Shown: positions 14,166 through 22,019 of the stretch, in pieces
Numbering within the stretch: the first letter of the stretch is position 1
Layout: each line of letters opens with the position of its first letter
DNA from: Rhodoferax sp. UBA6134
GTDB taxonomy: Bacteria; Pseudomonadota; Gammaproteobacteria; Burkholderiales; Burkholderiaceae_C
Direction of reading: 5' to 3'
NCBI GenBank assembly: GCA_002422455.1
Contig: DIVK01000103.1
Location: forward strand, 6,135 to 52,146
DNA length: 46,012 nt
Notes under the pieces: generated by a model
Database searches by the model: none
Told to the model about the DNA's origin: nothing
Seen by the model: the letters and a program-made list of their open reading frames with translations, nothing else
Position numbers and translations under genes: made by a program

Positions 14166-14600
14166 ATGGCATACAGTGACAAGGTCGTTGACCACTACGA
14201 AAACCCGCGCAACGTCGGCGCCTTCGAGGCGGGCGACGACAGCGTTGGCACCGGCATGGTGGGCGCGCCGGCCTGCGGTGACGTGATGCGGCTGCAGATC
14301 CGCGTCAACGCGCAGGGCGTGATCGAGGACGCCAAGTTCAAGACCTACGGCTGCGGCTCGGCCATTGCGTCGAGTTCGCTGGTCACCGAATGGGTGCGCG
14401 GGCGCACGCTGGACGAAGCCCTGGCCATCAAGAACGCCGATATCGCCGAAGAGCTGGCCCTGCCGCCCGTCAAGATCCATTGCTCGATCCTGGCCGAGGA
14501 CGCCATCAAGGCGGCGGTGGCCGACTTCCGCGCCCGCCACCCCGCAGGCGCCGCCACCCTGGTTTCCGAGCAGCCGGTCTGCGCCTCCAGCACCCGTTAA
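14166..14600 (+). CDS. iscU: IscU-type Fe-S cluster scaffold
   Basis: 144 aa, ATG at 14166 behind GGAG. The three ligand cysteines are Cys37 (GAPACGD), Cys63 (YGCGSAIASSS) and Cys106 (KIHCSILAEDA), and the HscA recognition motif LPPVK is at 99-103, so the partner is the HscA encoded downstream. The C-terminus is about 15 residues longer than usual (ATLVSEQPVCASSTR) and has an additional Cys. It replaces the modular NifU that many diazotrophs have. Confidence 0.95.
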   Translation: MAYSDKVVDHYENPRNVGAFEAGDDSVGTGMVGAPACGDVMRLQIRVNAQGVIEDAKFKTYGCGSAIASSSLVTEWVRGRTLDEALAIKNADIAEELALPPVKIHCSILAEDAIKAAVADFRARHPAGAATLVSEQPVCASSTR

Positions 14601-14639
14601 GTCTCCCTCCACACCGCCACGTCATTAAAGGAATTCAAA

Positions 14640-15017
14640 ATGGAAGCAGCTCTGAACATTGCCAGTGCCACCCTGCCAGGCGTCATGCCCGGCCAGTTGG
14701 AGTTCACGCCATCGGCCGCCGGCAAAGTGGCCGACCTGATCGTGGAGGAGGGCAACCCCCATCTCAAATTGCGCCTGTACGTCACCGGCGGCGGTTGTTC
14801 GGGCTTCTCCTACGGTTTTGCCTTTGACGACCAGATCGCCGAGGATGACACACAGATCGTCACCGAAGGGGTCGCCCTGGTGGTGGACGCCATGAGTTTG
14901 CAGTACGTGCTGGGCGCGCGGGTTGACTTTGAAGACGGCCTGGAAGGCTCGCGCTTCGTCATTCAAAACCCCAATGCGCAAACCACCTGCGGCTGCGGCA
15001 GTTCGTTCTCCGTCTAG
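14640..15017 (+). CDS. ErpA-like A-type Fe-S carrier
   Basis: 125 aa; ATG at 14640 after AAAGGAATTCAAA. Cys53 in GGGCSGFSYGFAFDD and Cys117/Cys119 in TTCGCGSSFSV are the A-type ligands. LEFTPSAAGKVADLIVEEGNPHLKLRLYV is ErpA-like rather than IscA-like (only the first part is needed to recognise this). It has an N-terminal extension of about 18 residues. It would take clusters from IscU to targets. It stands in the place of, or in addition to, iscA, which follows. Confidence 0.85.
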   Translation: MEAALNIASATLPGVMPGQLEFTPSAAGKVADLIVEEGNPHLKLRLYVTGGGCSGFSYGFAFDDQIAEDDTQIVTEGVALVVDAMSLQYVLGARVDFEDGLEGSRFVIQNPNAQTTCGCGSSFSV

Positions 15018-15028
15018 GAGCTGGTGCC

Positions 15029-15352
15029 ATGACTGTATCCCTGACTCCTGCGGCTGCGCGCCAGATCGACAAGTCCCTGACCAGGCGCGGCAGCGGCATC
15101 GGCCTGCGCCTGGCGGTCAAGACCAGCGGCTGCTCCGGCTTTGCCTACGCGCTTGAATTTGTCGACGCCGTCAACGCCGACGACCAGTGCTTTGAAAACC
15201 ATGGCACCAAGGTCATTGTGGATGCCAAGAGCCTGGCCATGCTGGACGGCACCGAGCTCGACTTCGTGCGCGAAGGCCTGAACGAAGGCTTCAAGTTCAA
15301 CAACCCGAACGCCAAAGCCAACTGCGGCTGCGGCGAGAGCTTCGCCGTATGA
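15029..15352 (+). CDS. iscA: IscA, A-type Fe-S carrier
   Basis: 107 aa, the normal IscA length; ATG at 15029, 11 nt after the previous stop, with AGGAG in front. Ligands Cys35 (KTSGCSGFAY), Cys99 and Cys101 (ANCGCGESFAV). GTKVIVDAKSLAMLDGTELD is the usual central strand region. With the preceding ErpA-like gene and the HesB-type gene at 6012 it makes three A-type carriers in one nif region. Confidence 0.93.
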   Translation: MTVSLTPAAARQIDKSLTRRGSGIGLRLAVKTSGCSGFAYALEFVDAVNADDQCFENHGTKVIVDAKSLAMLDGTELDFVREGLNEGFKFNNPNAKANCGCGESFAV

Positions 15353-15355
15353 ACA

Positions 15356-15450
15356 GGCTCCCCCCCGTTGCTTGCTCGCTGCGCGTAGCCGCCTCCCCCC
15401 TCAAGGGGGCAACACCGACGGCCCGGCAAAGCCGGTTCCGTGGTGTTCCT
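15356..15450. repeat. Comamonadaceae-type intergenic palindromic repeat, copy 2
   Basis: Between iscA and hscA. The pattern is CTCCCCCC, a GCTCGCTGCGCGTAGC inverted segment, CCCCCTCAAGGGGG hairpin (15392-15407) and GGCCCGGCAAAGCCGG. It is a variant of the elements at 6453 and 24350. It occupies the place where hscB is found in standard isc operons. Confidence 0.65.
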
Positions 15451-15507
15451 GAAATTGACATCCGAGTGCCGTTGGGGCTCGTACCCTGCACGACTTGAGG
15501 TAAACGC

Positions 15508-17385
15508 ATGGCCCTGCTGCAAATCGCCGAACCCGGTCAGAGCGCCGCGCCGCACCAGCACCGGCTGGCCGCGGGCATCGACCTGGGCACCACCAACTCG
15601 CTGATTGCCACCGTGCAAAGCGCCGTGGCGCGCGCGCTGCCGGACGAGGCGGGCGCCCTGCTGCTGCCCTCGGTCGTGCGCTATCTGCCGGGCAACGGCA
15701 TTGTGGTGGGCCGCGAGGCGCAGGAGAGCCAGGCGGACGATCCCGAGAACACCATTGTCTCGGTCAAGCGCTTCATGGGCCGCAGCCTGTCGGACTTGAA
15801 AGAGGCCGCCGGCCTGCCGTATCGATTTACCGATGGGCCGGGCATGGTCGGCATCACGACCAGCGCCGGCGTTCGCTCGCCGGTGCAGGTGTCGGCCGAC
15901 ATTCTGAGCGCCTTGCGCGAACGCGCCGAAGCCTCGCTGGGCGGGCCACTGGCCGGTGTCGTGATCACGGTGCCCGCCTACTTTGACGACGCACAGCGCC
16001 AGGCCACCAAGGACGCCGCGCGCCTGGCCGGCCTGACCGTCCTGCGTCTGCTCAACGAGCCCACCGCCGCGGCCATCGCCTACGGGCTGGACAAAGCGGC
16101 CGAAGGCACGTTTGCCATCTATGACCTGGGCGGCGGCACTTTCGACATCTCTATCCTCAGCCTCACCAAAGGTGTGTTCGAAGTGTTGGCCACCGGCGGC
16201 GACTCGGCCCTGGGCGGCGACGACTTCGACCACGCCATTGCCGGGTGGTTCTGCACCCAGCATGGCATCGACGGTCTGGCCGCCTTGCCGCCGGCAGCGC
16301 AGCGCAGCCTGCTGGCCGCCGCCCGTGCCGCCAAGGAAGCGCTCTCGCAGCATGAGACGTCGGTCCTGTCGCTGTCACACGCCGACGGCAAGGCACAACA
16401 AGCGATCCTGTCGCGCGCGCAGTTCGCCGAACTCGGCGCCCCGCTGATCGCCCGCACCATGGCGTCCACCAAGCGCGCGCTGCGCGACGCCGGGCTGACG
16501 ATTGCCGGCATCACCGGCGTGGTGCTGGTGGGCGGCTCCACCCGCATGCCGATCGCCCGCGACGCGGTGCGCGACTTTTTCGGCCGCGAGCCGCTCGTCG
16601 ACATCGACCCGGACCAGGTGGTCGCGCTCGGCGCCGCCTTGCAGGCCAATGTGCTGGCCGGCAACAGCAGCAGCGGCGACGACTGGCTGCTGCTCGACGT
16701 GTGCCCGCTGTCGCTGGGCATCGAAACCATGGGCGGCCTGGTCGAAAAAATCATTCCGCGCAATTCCACCCTGCCGATCGCCCGCGCCCAGGAGTTCACC
16801 ACCTTCAAGGACGGGCAGACCGCGATGTCGCTGCACGTGGTGCAGGGTGAGCGCGAGACCGTGGCCAACTGCCGCTCGCTGGCGCGCTTCGAGCTGCGCG
16901 GCATTCCCCCGGCGGTGGCGGGCTCGGTGCATATCCGCGTGAGTTTTCAGATTGACGCTGACGGGTTGCTCTCGGTCACGGCGCGCGAACAGACCACGGG
17001 CATCGAGGCCCACGTCGAAGTCAAACCCTCGTATGGCCTGGCCGACACGCAAATTGCCGCCATGCTGCAGGAGGCGATTGGCGCCTCGCAAACCGACATG
17101 CTGCTGCGTTCGCTGCGCGAGACGCAGGTGGACGCGCGCCGCATGCTCGACGCCACTGAAACCGCCCTGGGCACGGACGCCGCGCTGCTGTCGGCGGCAG
17201 AACTGGCCGCCATCCGGCTGGCCCTGTTCAGGGTTGCCGACATGCTGGAAACCGAGGCGCCGGTAGAGGCCCTGCGGGCCGCCATGGCCATCTTGTCGAG
17301 CGCCACCGGCGAGTTCGCCGCACGACGCATGAACGCATCCATCCGCCAGGCCCTCGCCGGACAATCGCTGGACAGCTTGGCCTAG
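15508..17385 (+). CDS. hscA: HscA, Hsp70-type chaperone for IscU
   Basis: 625 aa, close to the E. coli HscA length. ATG at 15508 after GAGGTAAACGC. ATPase domain: AGIDLGTTNSLIA near residue 23, VITVPAYFDDAQRQATKDAA, NEPTAAAIAYGLD, YDLGGGTFDISIL, VVLVGGSTRMP. Substrate domain begins about 390 (VCPLSLGIETMGGLVEKIIPRN). HscA releases clusters from IscU after binding its LPPVK loop. Its J-protein partner HscB is not encoded in the operon, so a copy elsewhere must serve it, or it works without one. Confidence 0.96.
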   Translation: MALLQIAEPGQSAAPHQHRLAAGIDLGTTNSLIATVQSAVARALPDEAGALLLPSVVRYLPGNGIVVGREAQESQADDPENTIVSVKRFMGRSLSDLKEAAGLPYRFTDGPGMVGITTSAGVRSPVQVSADILSALRERAEASLGGPLAGVVITVPAYFDDAQRQATKDAARLAGLTVLRLLNEPTAAAIAYGLDKAAEGTFAIYDLGGGTFDISILSLTKGVFEVLATGGDSALGGDDFDHAIAGWFCTQHGIDGLAALPPAAQRSLLAAARAAKEALSQHETSVLSLSHADGKAQQAILSRAQFAELGAPLIARTMASTKRALRDAGLTIAGITGVVLVGGSTRMPIARDAVRDFFGREPLVDIDPDQVVALGAALQANVLAGNSSSGDDWLLLDVCPLSLGIETMGGLVEKIIPRNSTLPIARAQEFTTFKDGQTAMSLHVVQGERETVANCRSLARFELRGIPPAVAGSVHIRVSFQIDADGLLSVTAREQTTGIEAHVEVKPSYGLADTQIAAMLQEAIGASQTDMLLRSLRETQVDARRMLDATETALGTDAALLSAAELAAIRLALFRVADMLETEAPVEALRAAMAILSSATGEFAARRMNASIRQALAGQSLDSLA

Positions 17386-17395
17386 TTGTAGTTCC

Positions 17396-17731
17396 ATGCC
17401 CCGCATCCACCTGCTGCCCCACCCCGACCTGTGCCCCGAAGGCCGTGATCTGGAGGTCAAGCGCGGCGCCTCGCTTTGCGAAAGCCTGCTCAAGGCCGGC
17501 GTGGCCATTGAGCACGCCTGCGAGATGGTGGCCGCCTGTTCGACCTGCCACGTGTACGTGCGCGAAGGCGGGGCCTCACTGGCCGAGCCCGACGACGAAG
17601 AAGGCGACCAGCTCGACCACGCCTGGGGCCTGCAAGCACAATCGCGGCTGGCCTGCTGCGTCAGGCTGCGCGATACCGACATCACGGTTGAGTTTCCGCG
17701 GCATACGCGCAACCATGCGCGGGAGCATTGA
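17396..17731 (+). CDS. fdx: Isc-type [2Fe-2S] ferredoxin
   Basis: 111 aa, ATG at 17396, 10 nt after hscA. Adrenodoxin-type motif with Cys42-x5-Cys48-x2-Cys51 and Cys87 (EHACEMVAACSTCHVYV and RLACCVR). It would supply electrons for cluster assembly on IscU. Last gene of the sigma-54-controlled operon. No IscX follows. A second Cys (Cys88) directly follows the fourth ligand, which is uncommon but not known to matter. Confidence 0.94.
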   Translation: MPRIHLLPHPDLCPEGRDLEVKRGASLCESLLKAGVAIEHACEMVAACSTCHVYVREGGASLAEPDDEEGDQLDHAWGLQAQSRLACCVRLRDTDITVEFPRHTRNHAREH

Positions 17732-17996
17732 GGATTCCGCTCTTTTGATTTTGTTTTGCTTGGCGTGGCGTGGCAAAAGAAAGGCGAGCCGAATTCGTCG
17801 CCCCTGCGCTTCGCTACAGGTAAGCTGCGTTGCTCGGTCCGGGCGGGGTCTGGCTAAACTCGGCTTCGCCTCAAACAACGCCAGCCCCGATCCGCCCAGC
17901 CCTGCGCTACTCGCCTTATCACGGCGACGGGAGTGGACAGCCAAACAAACAACCATCCCAGCCGGCGCTGGTCAGCGGTGCGGGTTTGCAGGGTGC
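17732..17996. other. Intergenic stretch with large imperfect inverted repeat
   Basis: About 265 nt without a credible gene. After a T-rich segment (17748-17760), two arms GGGCGGGGTCTGGC (about 17840-17853) and GCCAGCCCCGATCCGCCC (about 17881-17898) can pair imperfectly around a 25-30 nt loop. It resembles dispersed intergenic sequence of Comamonadaceae and may act as terminator for the isc-type operon. Confidence 0.4.
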
Positions 17997-18025
17997 TTGG
18001 CAATTCGTGAACAAGTGATTACAAT
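17997..18025 (+). promoter_or_regulatory. Sigma-70 promoter of the RelE/HigA-type module
   Basis: TTGGCA (17997-18002) and TACAAT (18020-18025) are exactly 17 nt apart. The expected start at about 18032 coincides with the toxin ATG, so the message may be leaderless. Confidence 0.65.
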
Positions 18026-18031
18026 GAACCC

Positions 18032-18340
18032 ATGTTCACCATCAAACGCATGCCTGAATTCGATGAGTGGTTTGATGGGCTGCGCGACCGTGTGACGAGT
18101 ATTCGCCTCGGGGTGCGTTTGGACAAGGCGTAACGCGGCATCTTGGGCGATGTCAAGTCCGTGGGCGATGGCGTGTTTGAGATGCGCGAGTTCTTCGGCC
18201 CGGGCTGGCGCATGTACTACGTGCAGCACGGCACGGTCTTGATTGTCATGCTGGGCGGGGGCGACAAGTCCAGCCAAACCAGCGATATTGCTGCGGCCAA
18301 AAAGCTCGCTGCCACCCTCATTTTCAAGGAAAAAACATGA
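18032..18340 (+). pseudogene. RelE/HigB-type toxin gene with one in-frame stop codon
   Basis: The full frame of about 102 codons reads MFTIKRMPEFDEWFDGLRD up to RLDKA, then TAA at 18131-18133, then RGILGDVKSVGDGVFEM, REFFGPGWRMYYVQHG, IVMLGGGDKSSQTSDIAAAK to its natural end overlapping the antitoxin ATG. It is a typical 'addiction module killer protein' apart from this stop. In relatives a Gln usually stands at this place, so a single CAA to TAA change explains it. Residues both before and after the stop keep good conservation, so the inactivation is recent. The promoter and the antitoxin are intact. Confidence 0.85.
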
Positions 18341-18645
18341 GCAAGAAAATCAATGTCGAAGCACTTCCCGACTTCGATCTGGCTGAGCACTTGAAGACCG
18401 ACGAGGACATTGCCACGTATTTGAGCGTCGTGCTGGAGGAGGATGACTCGTCCGAACTGATGCACGCCTTGGGCGTGGTGGCGCGGGCACGCGGCATGAC
18501 AGAGGTCGCCCGAGCGGCCGGCCTGACGCGCGAGGCGCTTTACAAGGCCCTGCGCCCCAATTCCCAACCGCGTTTTGACACCATTGCCCGTGTCTGCCGC
18601 GCCTTGGGCCTGAAGCTCACCACGCAGGTACAGGCTCATGTCTGA
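18337..18645 (+). CDS. HigA-like addiction-module antitoxin
   Basis: 102 aa, ATG at 18337 overlapping the toxin TGA. The helix-turn-helix is evident in RARGMTEVARAAGLTREALYK followed by ALRPNSQPRFDTIARVCRAL (only short parts needed: MTEVARAAGLTREALYKAL). It is the normal partner of the RelE-like protein at 18032. As the toxin is interrupted, this gene may survive as an autorepressor or by neutralising a related toxin elsewhere. Confidence 0.9.
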   Translation: MSKKINVEALPDFDLAEHLKTDEDIATYLSVVLEEDDSSELMHALGVVARARGMTEVARAAGLTREALYKALRPNSQPRFDTIARVCRALGLKLTTQVQAHV

Positions 18646-19138
18646 TGCAGCGCTCAAGGCGAATGCCGGGTTCCCCATCGCCATCACCGCCCTGGACGCG
18701 GCGCCGCGCACAAAACCTTCCAACTATCCGGAGCCGTTTGCGTCGCGCATGGCGGGCCGGGACAAGCGGCCGCTGGGGGATCTCTTCGGTTTGTCGAACT
18801 TCGGCGTCAACCTGACGCGCCTCGCCCCCGGGGCCGGCTCCGCACTGCGTCACGCCCACACCAAACAGGATGAGTTTGTCTATGTCCTGGAGGGGCACCC
18901 GGTGCTCGTCACGGACCAGGGCGAGACGCCGCTGGCGCCGGGCATGTGTGCGGGTTTCAAGGCCGGCAGCGGCAACGGCCATCAACTGGTGAACCGGACC
19001 CACGCAGACGTTCTCTATCTCGAAGTGGGCGACCGCAGCGCCGGCGACACGGCGACCTACCCGGACGACGATTTGCAAGCCGCCTTGGGTCAGGACGGGA
19101 CATGGCAGTTCGCGCACAAGGACGGCACGTCGTATTGA
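18638..19138 (+). CDS. Cupin-domain protein
   Basis: 166 aa, ATG at 18638, overlapping the antitoxin gene by 8 nt and so translationally coupled. A single conserved beta-barrel: LTRLAPGAGSALRHAHTKQDEFVYVLEG holds the metal motif H-x-H...E (only HAHTKQDEFVYVLEG is decisive) and NGHQLVNRT the last ligand region. Similar proteins are annotated as cupins with possible sugar- or carboxylate-related functions; the substrate cannot be told from sequence. Its coupling to a toxin-antitoxin operon is probably a result of insertion, not function. Confidence 0.85.
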   Translation: MSDAALKANAGFPIAITALDAAPRTKPSNYPEPFASRMAGRDKRPLGDLFGLSNFGVNLTRLAPGAGSALRHAHTKQDEFVYVLEGHPVLVTDQGETPLAPGMCAGFKAGSGNGHQLVNRTHADVLYLEVGDRSAGDTATYPDDDLQAALGQDGTWQFAHKDGTSY

Positions 19139-19160
19139 GGAGCAGAGCAGAGGCTGAGGC

Positions 19161-19193
19161 TTGACAGCTCGAATGCCTTACCTTAAAGTAAGG
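19161..19193 (+). promoter_or_regulatory. Promoter and operator of AbrB/PIN module
   Basis: TTGACA (19161-19166), 17-nt spacer, TAAAGT (19184-19189). A perfect inverted repeat CCTTAC-CTTAAA-GTAAGG (19176-19193) covers the -10 box and is a good candidate for autoregulation by the antitoxin. Confidence 0.8.
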
Positions 19194-19207
19194 AAAAGGA
19201 TTCAAGC

Positions 19208-19450
19208 ATGTCAACCGCAACTCTCACCTCCAAAGGCCAGATCACCATTCCTGTCGAGGTACGCAATGACCTCAAGGTTGACGCCGGTGATCGGGTTGAA
19301 TTTGTTCAGATCGCCCCAGGCCGCTACGAGTTCGTTGCGGCCACCAGCGAAGTAACCAAGCTCAAGGGGATGTTTGGCCCTGCCAAGAGAACCGTTTCCA
19401 TTGAGTCCATGAATGCGGCCATTGCGAAGCGCGGGGCGGCAGCACGATGA
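19208..19450 (+). CDS. AbrB/MazE-type antitoxin
   Basis: 80 aa, ATG at 19208 after AAGGA. The SpoVT/AbrB swapped-hairpin fold is plain: ATLTSKGQITIPVEVRNDLKV and AGDRVEFVQ (residues 4-35). The C-terminal half should bind the PIN toxin encoded next. Its start codon overlap and promoter palindrome indicate an autoregulated pair. Confidence 0.93.
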   Translation: MSTATLTSKGQITIPVEVRNDLKVDAGDRVEFVQIAPGRYEFVAATSEVTKLKGMFGPAKRTVSIESMNAAIAKRGAAAR

Positions 19451-19842
19451 TCGGCCTCGACACGAATGTCCTGGTGCGCTACATCATGCAAGATGACCCC
19501 AAGAATTCGCCCAAGGCGAACAAGCTCATCGAGTCTCTGGACGGCGACAACCCCGGATATATCACCATCGTGTCCGTCATCGAGTTGTACTGGGTGTTGA
19601 CCTCCTGCTACGAGTTGACCGGTGAGCAGGTTGGACAAGCGCTGGAGGCCATTCTTCGCACCAAGCCATTTTTGGTGGAGCGTGCGGATCAGGTCATGCG
19701 TGCTCTGCGAGTTTTTGGTCAAGGTAAGGCTGACTTTGCAGACTGCTTGATCGAAAGGTCTGCATCGGGTGCTGGTTGCACCCACATCATGACTTTTGAT
19801 GTTGGCGCATCCAAGCATGCTGGCATGACTCTCATTGCCTGA
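19447..19842 (+). CDS. PIN-domain toxin (VapC-like)
   Basis: 131 aa, ATG overlapping the antitoxin TGA. PIN acidic residues: Asp5 (GLDTNVLVRYI), Glu46 (VIELYWVL), Asp96/Asp99 (ADFADCLIE) and Asp118 (TFDVGASKHAG). Predicted RNase toxin; frame intact. It is the last gene before the nifV promoter region, and its 3' end is about 40 nt from the NifA site of that promoter. Confidence 0.92.
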   Translation: MIGLDTNVLVRYIMQDDPKNSPKANKLIESLDGDNPGYITIVSVIELYWVLTSCYELTGEQVGQALEAILRTKPFLVERADQVMRALRVFGQGKADFADCLIERSASGAGCTHIMTFDVGASKHAGMTLIA

Positions 19843-19881
19843 AGGGAAAACACCGCCGGCTTCGCCCCGCTCCCACAGCTC

Positions 19882-19897
19882 TGTCCGAAACAGAACA
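19882..19897. promoter_or_regulatory. NifA upstream activator site for nifV operon
   Basis: TGTCCGAAACAGAACA fits TGT-N10-ACA exactly, 132-147 nt before the predicted start at about 20029. Confidence 0.8.
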
Positions 19898-20002
19898 TTC
19901 CCGACAAGCGCAGTTAGACGATAGGCCGGGCCGGCGGCCCCAGACCCGACAAACGCGCCCCACGGTCGCTCCCCAGGGGCGTTTTCAGCGTCAAAAAACA
20001 GG

Positions 20003-20018
20003 TGGCATGCACCTTGCT
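20003..20018 (+). promoter_or_regulatory. Sigma-54 promoter of nifV operon
   Basis: TGGCATGCACCTTGCT: GG-N10-GC and one deviation from consensus. Start near 20029, 18 nt before the nifV ATG. This excludes the longer ORF start at 20002. Confidence 0.92.
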
Positions 20019-20046
20019 GTACAGGTACGTCCAAGGACGTCACACC

Positions 20047-21216
20047 ATGCCCCGCCATCTCATCATCAACGATACGACGCTGCGCGACGGCGAGCAGACC
20101 GCCGGAGTGGCGTTCACGGTCGATGAAAAATGCGCCATCGCCTGCGCGCTCGCCGCCGCGGGGGTGCCGGAGATGGAGATCGGCATTCCCGCCATGGGCG
20201 AGGTGGAGATTGACTGCATCAACACCATCGCGGCGCTTGACCTGCCCGCTGCACTGATGGTGTGGGGGCGGCTGACCGATGCCGACCTGGGCCAGGCGCT
20301 GCGCTGCCAGGCCGGCATCATTCACCTGTCGATTCCAGTGTCCGACATTCACCTGCAACACAAACTGCGCCAGTCGCGCGAATGGGTGTTAACACAGGTC
20401 ACGCGGGTGATCGGGAAAGCGTCCGCCAGTGGCCGCAAGATTTCATTGGGTGCCGAGGATGCGTCGCGCGCCGATGCCGGCTTTCTGGTCCAGGTGGCGC
20501 AGCGCGCCCAGGCCTGCGGCGCCAGCCGCATTCGCTTTGCCGACACGCTGGGCGTGCTGGACCCGTTCACCACTTATGAGGCCATTGCCCGACTGCGTGA
20601 CGCGGTCGATATCGAGATCGAAATCCACGCCCACAACGACCTCGGTCTGGCCACCGCCAACACCCTGGCGGCGGTGCGCGCCGGTGCCACGCACGCCAAT
20701 ACCACGGTGAATGGCCTGGGTGAGCGCGCCGGCAATGCGGCGCTGGAAGAGGTGGTGATGGGCCTGCGCCATCTGCACCAGGCCGGCACCGGCGTGAGCA
20801 CGCAAGCGCTGGTGCCGATTTCTCGCCTGGTGGCGCGGGCCTCAGGCCGCCAGGTGGCGCTCAACAAAAGCATTGTGGGCGAGGCGGTGTTCACCCACGA
20901 ATCCGGCATTCACATTGATGGCCTGCTGAAGAATGCCTCTACCTATGAGAGTTTCGATCCGTCAGAACTTGGCCGTCAGCGGCGCACGGTGCTGGGCAAG
21001 CATTCCGGTTCGCAGGCGGTGCGCCAGGCCTATGGCGCACTGGGTGTGGTGCTGGACGACGATGCGCTCACGGGCCGCGTGCTGGCACGCATCCGCGACC
21101 ACGCGATGCGCGTCAAGCAGGAGGCCACCCCGAACGAACTGCGCGGTTTTCTGCGCGATTCGCAACGCTCTTTTGCAGCGCATGCAGTCCACCCGGCGGC
21201 AGTGGGCTTGTCATGA
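20047..21216 (+). CDS. nifV: Homocitrate synthase NifV
   Basis: 389 aa. Condenses acetyl-CoA with 2-oxoglutarate to homocitrate, the organic ligand of the FeMo cofactor. DRE-TIM family features: INDTTLRDGEQTAGVAFT at the N-terminus with the metal Asp and catalytic Arg, and HAHNDLGLATANTLAAVRAGA with the metal His pair. GLGERAGNAALEEV and FTHESGIHIDGLL follow as in NifV/LeuA proteins. ATG at 20047 behind AAGGA. First gene of nifV-cysE-nifW-fixABCX. Leucine/2-isopropylmalate synthase is the alternative but context and length favour NifV. Confidence 0.96.
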   Translation: MPRHLIINDTTLRDGEQTAGVAFTVDEKCAIACALAAAGVPEMEIGIPAMGEVEIDCINTIAALDLPAALMVWGRLTDADLGQALRCQAGIIHLSIPVSDIHLQHKLRQSREWVLTQVTRVIGKASASGRKISLGAEDASRADAGFLVQVAQRAQACGASRIRFADTLGVLDPFTTYEAIARLRDAVDIEIEIHAHNDLGLATANTLAAVRAGATHANTTVNGLGERAGNAALEEVVMGLRHLHQAGTGVSTQALVPISRLVARASGRQVALNKSIVGEAVFTHESGIHIDGLLKNASTYESFDPSELGRQRRTVLGKHSGSQAVRQAYGALGVVLDDDALTGRVLARIRDHAMRVKQEATPNELRGFLRDSQRSFAAHAVHPAAVGLS

Positions 21217-22013
21217 AGCCGTCCGAAAAATCCGTTTTTATTCAGCCCGGGCAAGAGCCCGATGCGCCGCAGCGTTCCTGGTGGTCGCTGGTGCGTGAGG
21301 ACGTGCGTTGTGTACTGCAACGCGATCCGGCGGCGCGCAACCTGCTTGAGGTCTGGACCATCTACCCCGGTGTGCAGGCGATTGCGCTGCACCGGCTGGC
21401 GCATACCTTGTGGCGGCGCGGCTGGCGCTACCTGCCGCGCTGGATTTCCTTCATGGCGCGCGGCCTGACCCAGATCAACATTCACCCCGGTGCCCGCATC
21501 GGGGCCCGTTTCTTCATCGACCACGGTGCGGGCGTCGTGATCGGTGAGACGGCCGAGATCGGCCATGACGTCACGCTCTACCACGGCGTTACCCTGGGCG
21601 GCACGACCTGGCGCGTTGGCAAACGGCATCCGACCCTGGGCAACCACGTGGTGGTGGGCGCGGGCGCCAAGATATTGGGCCCCATCCTGGTGGGCGATCG
21701 GGCGCGGGTGGCGGCCAATTCCGTGGTGATCGATGCCGTGCCCGCGGGCGCCACCGTGGTCGGTATCCCAGGCCGCGTGGTCGCGCCAGGGCGGCGCACC
21801 ACCCACGGCTTCGATCTTGATCACCACCTGATTCCCGACCCGGTCGGCAAGGCCGTTGCCTGCCTGCTGGAGCGGGTGGCGCAGCTGGAGCTGGCCCAGC
21901 AGGCGCAAACCCTGCGCCTTGCCACGGCCGAGGCGCCCTGTGGTGCCTGCGACGACCACTGCACCGAACCCGGATTCGCGTCATCCCTCCTTCAAACATC
22001 CACCATGGAGTAA
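21213..22013 (+). CDS. cysE: Serine O-acetyltransferase, nif-associated CysE
   Basis: 266 aa, ATG overlapping the nifV TGA. Forms O-acetylserine, the precursor of cysteine. N-terminal helical part (WWSLVREDVRCVLQRDPAAR), then a left-handed beta-helix with hexapeptide repeats and the active-site region FIDHGAGVVIGETAEIG and LYHGVTLGG. A C-terminal extension with cysteines (EAPCGACDDHC, about 242-252) is longer than in the housekeeping enzyme and might relieve feedback inhibition or bind metal. In the nif operon it would raise cysteine supply for the desulfurases. Similar cysE copies are known in Azotobacter and Herbaspirillum nif clusters. Confidence 0.94.
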   Translation: MKPSEKSVFIQPGQEPDAPQRSWWSLVREDVRCVLQRDPAARNLLEVWTIYPGVQAIALHRLAHTLWRRGWRYLPRWISFMARGLTQINIHPGARIGARFFIDHGAGVVIGETAEIGHDVTLYHGVTLGGTTWRVGKRHPTLGNHVVVGAGAKILGPILVGDRARVAANSVVIDAVPAGATVVGIPGRVVAPGRRTTHGFDLDHHLIPDPVGKAVACLLERVAQLELAQQAQTLRLATAEAPCGACDDHCTEPGFASSLLQTSTME

Positions 22014-22019
22014 GCCCCA

